Source: Didymodactylos carnosus (taxonomy: Eukaryota; Rotifera; Eurotatoria; Philodinida; Philodinidae). Taken from it: DNA of 27,518 nt. The stretch covers positions 1-27,518 of the forward strand of contig CAJNOQ010001912.1 of assembly GCA_905250885.1 (NCBI GenBank), written 5' to 3'. Under the pieces are notes generated by a model. It searched no databases. It had not been told where the DNA came from and saw only the letters and a program-made list of their open reading frames with translations. Positions 19,276-27,518 of this stretch are shown here, piece by piece (positions within the stretch are counted from its first letter, which is position 1; each line of letters starts with the position of its first letter). Both the position numbers and the translations under genes were made by a program.

Positions 19276-19766
19276 AGCAAGAAAGTGGACTTTGGTAGCG
19301 TACTTCGTAACCTAAGCACGATAAAAAGTCGTGAAGCGGACGCTTGCATATAAAAATTAGTTGCTATCGATTAATCGGACAGTCCGTCCATTGCTCAATT
19401 AATTGGCCAATGCAGAGGTCGCTTCAGCTGGTACAGGATTTCAACCTGCATGCAGCTAGATAAATGTACCTTTTAATCTACTTAATCTAGCTGTACGCGG
19501 GCACTGCACCTATTTTTGCACCAAGATTTTCTGGCTAACTTATTCTTGCTTGGGAAGCGCCTCAAGAGAGTATCATCGGAGTGTGCCTCGCTCTGTCTAA
19601 GTCTCTGTATTTTAGGAGTTCGCGGCAGTGAGGCGATTCATATTGCAACACCTAACATACTACGAAGAAACTTGTCGGAGCTTGCTAACAGGCTTCCTCG
19701 AGTTTCAAGTACTGCCTTAAGACTGTGATATGGCTGTCTCAGTTCTACTAGCTTTGTTGCCGTCGT
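19276..19766. other. Non-coding; dispersed repeat patch and 3' flank shared by lectin copies 2 and 3
   Basis: From 19330 to 19510, words such as GAAGCGGACGCTTG and GCAGCTAGA resemble patches near 4640 and 14180. From ~19698 to 19766, CCTCGAGTTTCAAGTACTG, TTAAGACTGTGA and CTGTCTCAGTTCTACTAG are shared with the 3' flank of lectin copy 3 (~21468-21540). Confidence 0.5.
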
Positions 19767-20153
19767 TTACCGATGTCCGTTTGATGACCACATTACTTTT
19801 TTTATCGAATTATATACAACAACATTTTCATCATCTTCTACTAACAACTTATACGAGCCTTCATCATGTTCATGGTCATATGTGTTTGATGCCCAGAATG
19901 GACGACCTTTACTATCGTATAAAACCAAATTTCCGTCGTATTGCATTTTTAACTGTGTTGGACCAGTTGATGGTGCCTCATTCCATGTATTCGATGACCA
20001 TATTACTTGTGCATTTTCCGATGGAAAAATTTTACTTCGGTATAAGACTAAATTATCATCATTTTGTAATTTCAAATGATAAAGTTGATTTGGTGACGAA
20101 AGATGGGAATTAGAATTTAATGTATGACCCGCACGAAGACAATTACTCTTCAT
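19767..20153 (-). CDS. Bulb-type (GNA-like) mannose-binding lectin, copy 2
   Basis: This 128-residue frame runs from ATG at 20153 (MKSNCLRAG) to the stop at 19767. The open frame continues upstream to 20192, but the codon aligning with the ATG of copies 1 and 3 is GTG here, so the start differs or depends on splicing. It holds one B_lectin domain with the best-preserved pockets of the three genes: QNDDNLVLY, QYDGNLVLY and EDDENVVVY (third Q to E). The strand motifs IWSSNT, FWASNT and MWSSNG mark the subdomains. A strong donor-like ATG|GTAAGTTA lies at 20271-20262 on the minus strand, and a T-rich tract ending TTCAAAG precedes the domain, so a 5' intron is possible. It probably binds mannose-type glycans. 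Confidence 0.75.
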   Translation of the reverse strand: MKSNCLRAGHTLNSNSHLSSPNQLYHLKLQNDDNLVLYRSKIFPSENAQVIWSSNTWNEAPSTGPTQLKMQYDGNLVLYDSKGRPFWASNTYDHEHDEGSYKLLVEDDENVVVYNSIKKVMWSSNGHR

Positions 20154-20259
20154 TCTTTGAATTAAACAAAAAAAGAAGGTAGAGACAAACACAGATGAAT
20201 AAATCAGATTGTAATTGTGTTACGCATATGTTGAGATGGTAGAGAGGGAGGTTTCTCAC

Positions 20260-20271
20260 ATAACTTACCAT
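20260..20271 (-). promoter_or_regulatory. Candidate 5' splice donor upstream of lectin copy 2
   Basis: On the minus strand the sequence reads ACATG|GTAAGTTATG, a near-ideal donor. A pyrimidine-rich tract ending TTTGTTTAATTCAAAG at ~20155 could be the acceptor, giving an intron of ~115 bases. AAG is an uncommon acceptor. If real, translation would start in the second exon. Confidence 0.3.
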
Positions 20272-21540
20272 GTAGCGATATGTGCAATGACGCTAAAGCG
20301 TCATGTGAGGGCTTACTGAGTCTTTCAGAAAAAGTACAGTGCCTTTATACTTCGTTTCAAAGTCTCGACGAATCGTGTTTCGCTTCAAATATTTTCTCTC
20401 ATCAAAAAGAAAAACAATTGTCCTCTCAAGGAACGTTAAATCATACCTTCGCGACTAAATAACAGTTAACCCTCGACGGCGCTAGACGGGAATGATACCA
20501 TATTCTGTGTCAGACGAAACCTAAGTGAAGTTTTTAATCTTCTTTATGAGTTTCATCGACTATCTCACAGCAGTCTGAACTTTTTCGGACATAGAGATAG
20601 CATCGCGAGGCAACAACTGCTAGCGGTGTCAGGGTATGATTTTTTCGTACCCTATACCCTATCCTATAAAACATTTCTCAAGCTGACCTTAACTTACTCC
20701 ATAGACTTTCTACCCTATACCCTGACCTACCTATGGTTTTTCAAAAACTTTAAAAACATTCCTGGAAAATAGACACTTGGGTAAAAGCTGGAGATGTGTC
20801 ACACCCGTGTGAGCCCATGACTGAGGCTGGTTTTATTTTAAAAATCTTATCAGCGCAGACCTATAGGTCTGAATGTGAAACTCATCATTGCGGTCTACGT
20901 CGCGTTTTTAAAAGTTATTTTCTAGAGCTTTTAAGAACTCTCGTACATTGCACGTGTAGGATATTGTATATTGCAAATAATCCGAAAAATCACTATTTTT
21001 TCCAGAAGGACTTTTTATTCGTCAGTCTTCGCTTCTTTTTCCTAAGTAAGTGAATACGAAAAACATCTGTTTTTACAAGCAACATAAAAGCGTTCCCGTG
21101 GATCGAAACTGTGACTTTTGAAAACGTCCACGGCACAGGGACTGAACCAAAAAGATTTCTTTTACTGCGGAATTGGGACTACATCTAAAATGCCTGATCC
21201 CAATTAGAAATTATGTAAGACTTGCGAACAATTGTTTCATCTTTTGGAAGATATTGGCAAACAGTTACAATTTCCTTCAAAATTTTACAAGCAGTCTGCA
21301 TTGAAAAGTTCTTTTTATATTCTTACCTTACCTTACCCTGTTATAGTCGAACTCTGACCCTACCTTACCGTGTAACTTTTCAAACTGCTATAAGGTAGGA
21401 GCACCCTGCACATTTCTAACAACTGGAGCATACTATGAAAAAACTTGGCGCAGCCGTTATCAGGTCACCTCGAGTTTCAAGTACTGTGTTAAGACTGTGA
21501 GATATTACTGTCTCAGTTCTACTAGTTTTGCTGATGTCAC
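20272..21540. other. Spacer between lectin copies 2 and 3
   Basis: Positions ~20490-20605 are related to 17575-17700 (upstream of copy 1). From 20630 to 20740 there are ACCCTATACCCTA words, and from 21325 to 21410 there are CTTACCTTACCTTACCCTG words; these may be sub-terminal repeats of an old DNA element. No coding gene is supported. The 3' flank of copy 3 starts at ~21468. Confidence 0.4.
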
Positions 21541-21954
21541 TTACCGATGTCCATTTGATGACCACATTACTTCATTCGTCGAATCATACAGAACAACATC
21601 TCCATCATCTTCTACTAACAATTGATATGGTCCGTCTCCTTTTCCTTGTGTATTTGTTGACCATACCACGTGATTTTTACTATCATATAAAACCAAATTG
21701 CCATCTGATTGTACTCTTAACTGTGTTGGACGACTAAGTTGTGCTTCATTAACTGTATTCGATGCCCATAGTATATTTTTCGATATAAAATTTTTACCAC
21801 GGTATAAGACTAAATTATCATCATCTTGTAATGTCAAATAATAAAGTTTATTTGGTGATGAAAGATGAGAATTAGATTTTAATACACGACCCGTACGAAG
21901 GCCATTAGTATTTTTTCTTTGAAACAAACAAAACGATGTCGAAGACGAACACAT
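21541..21954 (-). CDS. Bulb-type (GNA-like) mannose-binding lectin, copy 3
   Basis: This 137-residue frame runs from ATG at 21954 to TAA at 21541. It is a single B_lectin domain with pockets QDDDNLVLY (intact), QSDGNLVLY (intact) and EDDGDVVLY (Q to E, N to D, probably weak). Strand motifs ILWASNT, VWSTNTQ and MWSSNG mark the three subdomains. It shares SNSHLSSPN and the LVEDD-x(3)-VLYDS region with copies 1 and 2. The final codons plus stop read CATCGGTAAGTGA, which also fits a splice donor, so a further exon cannot be excluded. Orientation and shared flanks show tandem duplication with copy 2. The T-rich tract ending TTTCAAAG just upstream of the domain is conserved. Confidence 0.8.
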   Translation of the reverse strand: MCSSSTSFCLFQRKNTNGLRTGRVLKSNSHLSSPNKLYYLTLQDDDNLVLYRGKNFISKNILWASNTVNEAQLSRPTQLRVQSDGNLVLYDSKNHVVWSTNTQGKGDGPYQLLVEDDGDVVLYDSTNEVMWSSNGHR

Positions 21955-23107
21955 TTAAAGGATGAAATCACTTAACTACGATTTAGTAAGTAATCGTTGT
22001 ATATTATTTGAATTTATTTGATTAATCGACTTGCCAAGTTTATTTCGTTTGTTCCAACAGGCCTCTCTCTGGTAAAAAATATGAAATGAAAGGAATTGAT
22101 TCTCATAAGCACGAGTTTTCTTTCGCTCGTTCTGTATTTAAAAGAAAATGGCTATAACAATAGCCGAGAATCTTGATATTGTATTGACAAGAATCCTTTT
22201 TTCTTGCCTATATTCAAAAAAGAGACTCCCTTGTTTCTTTCTATTCAAAACTCTCTTAGCTCGTAAGACAAACTTTATATTTTCAGACAAAATTCGCTTA
22301 GTAGAAACTTGTGTGGCGGCAAACCTTGTCACCGTTTTTCAGACATATTCAACAGATTTTATGCGTTAACCACTTCTAGTCCCATCTACACACACATTTT
22401 TTTTAATATATTTTCTGTATCGTGCATCGAAGTCGAGGTAATTTTTCCTGCTATTATGTCTAAACGGGTTTCTCTTTGCCAATCTTTCTTTCACAAGAAG
22501 GTTTTTCCAAAAATAATATCGCCATCGTGCTCAGCGCCAAATTTGCAATCGAATGAGGTGTCCTACAAGCTACTAACTATTATTTTGTTTACTGGTGATG
22601 TGAAGGTCTTCAGAGGACCACGCGGGAGCCGAAAGCACTTTTTCTTTCAAAAACCTTCTAGTGGCACTTCATCCGATCGCAAATTTGACGCTAATTACAA
22701 CGGCTAATAACAAATAAATTACAATTATTTTTGGTAAAAACATTCTTGAGAAAGAAAACTCGGCAAACAGAAGCCCGTTTAGGGCATAAAAGCACAAAAA
22801 ACTTACCTTGACTTCTTTACGCGATACAGAAAAGATATTTATAGAAAATGTGCATATATCCGGAAGTAGAAGTCATTAACATAGAAAATCTCTTAAAATT
22901 CTCTTTGGACACGGACCTGGTCGTACCTTACTGCTGCATGCCTGATCGGAGTGACATCTGCACATTTTTTTATCATATTCATACGCAGAATTCATTTGTG
23001 TATTTATTCTGCATATCAACCCATCAAATAGATTATTTGGTAAAAAATAAGCCTTACTTTTCATTTTTGGTACGTCGTGTCATTTTTAACTTGTAACATC
23101 CCAAAAG
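21955..23107. other. Non-coding stretch, no gene recognised
   Basis: Several short open frames on both strands (for example 22309-22707 plus, 132 codons without recognisable motifs) look like chance. The 5' region of lectin copy 3 lies at the left end. No repeats with clear ends were found. Confidence 0.35.
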
Positions 23108-23363
23108 TAAAGCGTCCGTAATTCAAAGGTTCGTAACTTTTTCATTTTGGTATATTTATACGTGGTTGGATAGAGGACATCGAGCTGAGTAAGAAAAAGG
23201 TAGTTTTAGTTTTTGAAAAATTTTTTTGAGGGTGAAAAGTTTGCAAAGTTTTGAAGGACCGATTTTGCTCAAAATCGCTACAGTTTCAAAAAATTCAAAT
23301 TTTGCGTTATGTCTCTGCTTTCAAGTTTTGAAACTAACCTTTTGAATTCAGCATTGAAAACTC
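23108..23363 (+). repeat. ~255-bp dispersed repeat, left (inverted) copy
   Basis: From CGTCCGTAATTC to AGCATTGAAAA this segment matches the reverse complement of 25846-26070 with roughly 80-85% identity by eye. Shared blocks include TATTTATACGTGGTTGGATAG, AGGACATCGAGCTGAGTAAG, GGACCGATTTTGCTC and CTTTCAAGTTTTGAAACTAAC. Confidence 0.75.
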
Positions 23364-23404
23364 AGTATAGAGAAGATGTTTGATTGATCTTAAACCTAAA
23401 TCTT

Positions 23405-23495
23405 CGGGGGATAGCGTTCGGGTTAAGATGTTGTCGGGTCGGGTCGGGTTCGGGTTAAGATGTTGTCGGGTCGGGTCGGATTCGGGTTGAATATT
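23405..23495. repeat. GGGTC minisatellite, cluster 1
   Basis: Tandem copies of a ~31-base unit built from CGGGTTAAGATGTTGTCGGG followed by TCGGGTCGGGT. Related to cluster 2 at 24018-24150, same strand. Confidence 0.8.
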
Positions 23496-24017
23496 TGGCG
23501 ACGCAATTTAAAATATAAATAGTATTTTTAGCTTTGTATTACTGATTGAAAGTTATCTCTACTGGAATTTCCAGTTGAAAGACTTGTTTCAGAACAACTG
23601 CATTCACTAAGTCGATTAATGATCGCTTTCTTTGCACATAAGAGAGTGCTTCCTGCACTGAAATCAATGGCAATACACCCCTTACTGCTTTTTTTCAATG
23701 TACTGTTTTAAACACCCGTACATAGAAGACTTTACTATAATGCTCTCTACTTGCTATCTTAGTATTAGGTGATACTGACTGACCAATGAGAAAAAGGATG
23801 TGGTCATCATCTCGGTTAAGATAATCTATTGACAAAGTGTACTGAGGAATTTTCAATAGATTAATCTTTTAAACAAAATGACCAATCAGAAGTCGTTCAA
23901 AAGTTTTTTTCTGAACTACCAGATTCTACAATATGCACCGAAAAACTTTTGTCTGACAAGGCAAGTCTATATTCTCATCTATATTTCTCAAACACAGTTT
24001 TCTGGTGAGACTGTTTT

Positions 24018-24158
24018 CATCGGGTCGGGTCGGGTCGGGTTCGGGTTCAGACGTTATCGGGTCGGGTAGGGTGAGGGTTAAGTTGTTGTCGGGTCGGGTC
24101 GGGTGCGGGTCGGCATTTTAGCAGTCGGGTCGGGTTTGGGTTCGGTTTTCTTAACCCG
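24018..24158. repeat. GGGTC minisatellite, cluster 2, ending in a transposon-like terminus
   Basis: Runs of CGGGT pentamers interrupted by TTCAGACGTTAT and TAAGTTGTTG spacers, like cluster 1. It ends AACCCGTGCAGGTCTCTA, which resembles hAT-type termini whose sub-terminal DNA is made of CCCGA repeats. The partner terminus was not found to the left, so only one end can be argued. Confidence 0.6.
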
Positions 24159-25092
24159 TGCAGGTCTCTACTACTATTCCTTACGTTTCTGAGCATAAAC
24201 AATTAGAACTTATCCTCGAGTCCAACCTCGACTGGACGGCACATGTTGATTATGTTTTGCATAAGATCAATCGCTTAATTAATCTTTTAAAACTTCATAC
24301 ACGTGTGCTGTCTCGGAGAGCGTTGGACCTTGTTTATAAGTCAAATATTTTAAATCAATTCAACTATGCGTCTTCTGTCTATGGGAATACAACGGATAGG
24401 AACTTAGTCCGCCTTGAATCAGCTCAATATGCAGCTGCTAGTGCTATCTCCGGAGCTATGTTGTTTAGTTCAGCTGAGAGTGTTCTTCACCATCTAGGTT
24501 GAGAATCTTTGACAGCTGTTTTTAAACGTCACAGACTGACTCTACTTCATAAAGTTGTTACAAATAAGGCGCCCTCGTACCTCAAAAATTTATTGTTCGC
24601 TGCTCAAAATCCCCAGTCTTCAAGTTATTCCCTGCGTAGTCGAGAGAGGCAACTTATCCCTACCACTCGTTGTCGTTTGAATATGTTATACGATTCAATG
24701 TTATTTCGCACAACACGTGAATATAATAAATTACCTCTTGAAGCTAGGCTGAAGTTAACTGTCACCGGGTTCAAAGGTTGCCTAATGCCCATACAACCCA
24801 AGTAAAGATGCCTCCAATAGCTAATCAAGAAGCTGATATTAGCTATGGCCGTTGTCGCATAGGCTTTTCACAGTTAAAAAAACATTTGTATGATAAGAAA
24901 AGAGTGGATAATCCTTTTTGTTCTTGTGATAACGTAAGTGTTGAATCCCTTATCATTACTTCTGTTCTTCTCCTCTTTTACTCGATTTAGAACTGTTCTG
25001 TTTGCTGAACTAACAAACAAAGTCCCAAACCGTGTACTTGATCTTAAAATACTTTTATTACAACGTCCTATGACTATGCAGATGCAGCTGTA
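24158..25092 (+). mobile_element. 5'-truncated LINE (non-LTR retrotransposon) remnant
   Basis: The frame from ~24172 encodes the post-catalytic part of a non-LTR reverse transcriptase: a variant of H-K-x-L-G-L-I-L-D-S-x-L-D-W (HKQLELILESNLDW), then INRLINLLK, LDLVYKSNILNQFNYAS and LESAQYAAASAISGA. A TGA at 24500-24502 interrupts HHLG*ESLTAVFKRHRLTLL, where this region normally has LGW. The frame continues to 24805 with FRTTREYNKLP and FKG. After a frame change, RCRIGFSQLKKHLY and CSCD (the C-terminal cysteine motif of many arthropod and rotifer LINEs) follow. A second frame change near 24953 restores FRTVLFAELTNKVPNRVLDL, which reads to ~25092. The catalytic YxDD and all upstream domains are missing. 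The left edge abuts the GGGTC minisatellite. Confidence 0.75.
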
Positions 25093-25297
25093 GTTGTTTT
25101 TTTTTAAAGCAGTTTGTGACTACATAGTCAGCACTAAAAGGTTTTCTTTTACGTCAATCTGATTTTATACGTACTCTCCACTTTATAAAGGATAAACACA
25201 CATCTTTGCAGCAATTTTCACATTTTTACATTACAACGCTCCCAAATGATCATCATGTGCTTACTCTCTCTTGTTTCGTATTTATGTCAGTTATATT
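25093..25297 (+). other. Probable LINE 3' untranslated sequence
   Basis: AT-rich sequence between the LINE coding remnant and the 413-bp dispersed unit. Its assignment as 3' UTR is an inference from position and shared orientation only. Confidence 0.35.
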
Positions 25298-25710
25298 AAG
25301 GACGCATTTTATTATAGTTTATTTTGTTCTTTGCTCTTCTTGTTTTTATTCTTCTCACACGTGTATTCTTTCGGAAAAATTCTTTTGTATTCTGCACCAT
25401 TCTGCTGATCATACAAGATGGATCACAGGATCCGCTAGTATGGCTTCAAAATGTATTATCAAATGCTTTCAGATAAAGATAGTTTAGACCAAAAACGGCT
25501 GTTAAGTGACGGCATCGGTGAATATCGCATGAACCCCTATTTGTCAGAGTAATTTGACTTTTTTAAACAAAATCTTCGACCTTTTCAGTGTGAATCTCAG
25601 CATTTCATTCAATGAATTTGAGTACCATACACTTTTGAAGTGCAGCCGTGTTACTATAGCAGGAGCACTAAAAACGTCAGGGTAAAGACCATCCTTGTCT
25701 ACTTGTAATG
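25298..25710 (+). repeat. 413-bp dispersed unit, copy 2
   Basis: About 99% identical to 17938-18350, from AAGGACGCATTTTATTATAG to CTACTTGTAATG. Here it lacks the 177-bp direct repeats that bracket copy 1. It follows the LINE remnant in the same orientation. Confidence 0.9.
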
Positions 25711-25759
25711 TAAACAAATATCTAAGAACTAAGAACCAAATATACACTAAGCTGTCATA

Positions 25760-25845
25760 AAGCGGTTATGTACGGTTACGGTTAAACGTCGGACCTGTTA
25801 TTTATGGTTACGGTAATCGGTTAATAACCGTAACCGGTGCATGCC
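25760..25845. repeat. GGTTACGG palindromic patch
   Basis: GGTTACGGTAATCGGTTAAT followed by AACCGTAACCGG forms overlapping inverted repeats. It resembles one sub-terminal end of a hAT-like element (CCGGTGCATGCC at the edge). The matching other end was not found. Confidence 0.4.
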
Positions 25846-26070
25846 TTTTTTCAATGCTGAACTCAAAAAAGTTAGTTTCAAAACTTGAAAGCAGAGGGAT
25901 AATGCAAAATTTGAATTTTTGAGCAAAATCGGTCCTCCAAACATTTGCAAATTTTTCAAAAACTAAAACTATCTTTTTCTTACTCAGCTCGATGTCCTCT
26001 ATCCAACCACGTATAAATATACCAAAAAAGAAAAAGTTACTGAAACTTCGAATTACGGATGCCTAATACC
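25846..26070 (-). repeat. ~225-bp dispersed repeat, right (inverted) copy
   Basis: Reverse-complement partner of 23108-23363. The pair encloses the minisatellites, the LINE remnant and the second 413-bp unit. Confidence 0.75.
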
Positions 26071-27108
26071 AAACATAATGAATTAAAGTCTGATATTTTC
26101 GAATTCTATTCGGTATAGTTTTCTCTACAAATCTATGTAAAAATCAGTCGAATCTAGAAACTTTCGCTTCCAGTGTCATATTACTAAACAAGGAACTCAC
26201 TCTTAAAAAGGAAAGTCACATTTGAGGACCTCTTCATAATACAAGACTCCTTCCCATATTAAGAGATCTCTCTAGAATCGTTGTTTTAGAATCCATATCA
26301 GAAGACTCTCACATTTCATCATCTGTCTGCACCAGTTCCTAAAGAGATTTTCACCACTTTTTTGGAAGCTCATCCCAGCCTCAGTTATTACTAAATTTGA
26401 AGTCATATAGGCCAAAGTTGGAAATGGCTGACAGTTTTTCAACAACCCGCAGGCCTACCTTATGTGTGTGTGTACACTTAACTTTTAGTAAGTTGAAGTT
26501 TTTCTTGAATAATACAGTGGTAAAGTAACACTTTGTTCGTTTTTTATTATATTTTTCGATCCAACTTACCTTTCTTTCTGCGATTAAAACCTTTTTTACA
26601 GAACTGAAAAAAAATGTGTATTGTTATTATACACTCTCCTTGACTTCTATTTACATTTAATTAAGAGTAAATGTACTTTTGATCACCAAAATTTTCAACA
26701 TGCATCTAAAACTTTAAATCCTTATTTTATTTTGTTTCTCTTTCGAATGGCGAAAACCGCGAGTCCTTCATATGAAAACTACCCACTTTTTATCCGCATT
26801 CACCTAAGTTTGAGCTTGAAGGAAGACAAAAAGTTCTCCTCGAAATTTTTGCCTGAGGTCCCCCTCAGGTGTTTTGCCTAAAATTTAGGACGAAACTTTT
26901 TTTTCCAAAACGCGTCGAATTATATATCATTCGATGCAGTTTTTTTCGTAGATTCCGAATATCACATTGGTTTTGCATAAAAATGCTTCTGAACGTTTAA
27001 AACTTAAGTTTTTTACTTTTTCCGTTCTGCATATATAAGTTCGTGTTCACTATGCTGAATCTCGTGGCAATGTTAGTTTTCAGATCAAAATGCAACAACC
27101 GAGTGAAA
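26071..27108. other. Non-coding stretch, no gene seen
   Basis: AT-rich with only short chance open frames. CTGAGGTCCCCCTCAG near 26850 is a small palindrome. No exon, RNA gene or repeat with definable ends. Confidence 0.35.
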
Positions 27109-27111
27109 ACC

Positions 27112-27518
27112 TACAGGGTGTCCCATAAGTCACCGAACGACTTTGATTGCGAATAACTTTTGATAGGAGAAAGATAGAGACCTGCGCTTCTCACCATTCG
27201 AAAGAGGAGCCTTGGAGGCATGTTTTCATAACCAACATTATTTTCAGAAGAGTTTTCTGAAACAGGTTTTCTGGGAGATCTTTGGAAAACTAGGCCGTCT
27301 GTAAAGATTTTCCAATAGGATTGTATTGTTTTTTTCTCATGAACTGATAGCTCGGGATGTCCTCTCCAAAATCAAGGTAAAATAAGACCTTGATTTTCCA
27401 CGGTTCGGGCGCTGTATCGGATTTCCTACGAGTCCCAGGACTGGCGCCCCGTGACTATTGGTAGCCTTAAAGACTGATGGACTGTCGGTAATCGACCATG
27501 CTGAGTTTTGTGGAAATA
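27112..27518. repeat. Possible transposon terminus (ACAGGGTGTCCCATAAGTC) running off the window
   Basis: ACAGGGTGTCCCATAAGTCA at ~27113 resembles a terminus-like sequence widespread in invertebrate repeats. The other end would lie outside the window. No coding frame is supported in the remaining ~400 bases. Confidence 0.3.
27368..27397. repeat. Perfect 11-bp stem hairpin
   Basis: AAAATCAAGGT (27368-27378) and ACCTTGATTTT (27387-27397) pair perfectly around an 8-base loop. The role is unknown. Confidence 0.6.

Noticed and set aside
20630..21408. Possible hAT element with CAGGGT...ACCCTG ends and ACCCTA/TTACC sub-terminal repeats
   Set aside because: Terminal similarity is only six bases, and the flanking octamers AGCGGTGT and CACATTTC do not match.
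22309..22707. 132-codon plus-strand open frame
   Set aside because: No motif, no splice context and no repeat; overlaps other chance frames.
23405..24158. Telomeric repeat array
   Set aside because: The unit is GGGTC-based and interspersed, not the TGTGGG-like repeat known from bdelloids, and it is internal.
1..27518. CRISPR arrays, tRNA or rRNA genes
   Set aside because: No regularly spaced repeats, cloverleaf with A/B boxes, or rRNA sequence could be found.

Overview
The window looks like nuclear DNA from a small metazoan. A bdelloid rotifer (Rotaria/Adineta type) is my best guess, at moderate confidence. It is AT-rich and gene-poor, with long non-coding stretches and several transposable-element fossils whose target-site duplications can still be read. 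The gene content fits bdelloids: a U-box protein carried on a membrane-anchored beta-sandwich ectodomain, a tandem family of bulb-type (mannose-binding) lectins, a ZZ/patatin gene remnant and a Penelope-like reverse transcriptase. Nothing resembles bacterial operon structure, and start codons were judged by eukaryotic rules (ATG only).

Layout. 1-549: 5'-truncated Penelope-like RT running off the left edge on the minus strand. 601-2330: GC-richer decayed repeats and a possible TA-flanked element. 2882-3960: broken minus-strand gene of a repetitive, transposase-like family. 5608-6513: the only clearly intact multi-domain gene (U-box, membrane segment, ectodomain), minus strand. 7790-13743: a graveyard of non-autonomous DNA transposons (TA-flanked MITEs, a 1.09-kb hAT-type element, an inverted-repeat element containing a second hAT MITE, and a piggyBac-type element). 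It also holds a 216-bp exact copy of part of the U-box gene. 14598-15502: ZZ zinc finger joined to half a patatin domain. 16075-21954: three minus-strand bulb-lectin genes in tandem, spaced by repeats. The first spacer holds a 413-bp unit between perfect 177-bp direct repeats, plus another hAT MITE. 23108-26070: two inverted copies of a ~230-260-bp repeat enclose GGGTC minisatellites, a non-LTR retrotransposon (LINE) remnant and a second copy of the 413-bp unit. 26070-27518: no recognisable gene.

The genes do not form a pathway. The U-box receptor-like protein and the lectins are plausible recognition or defence genes and the rest is mobile DNA. The most notable structural signals are: the 177/413/177 arrangement, best read as a short retrotransposon copy with an unusually long target-site duplication; a MITE insertion proven by an empty site in the opposite arm of the same inverted repeat; the exact partial duplication of the U-box gene; and the patatin remnant that has lost its nucleophile half.
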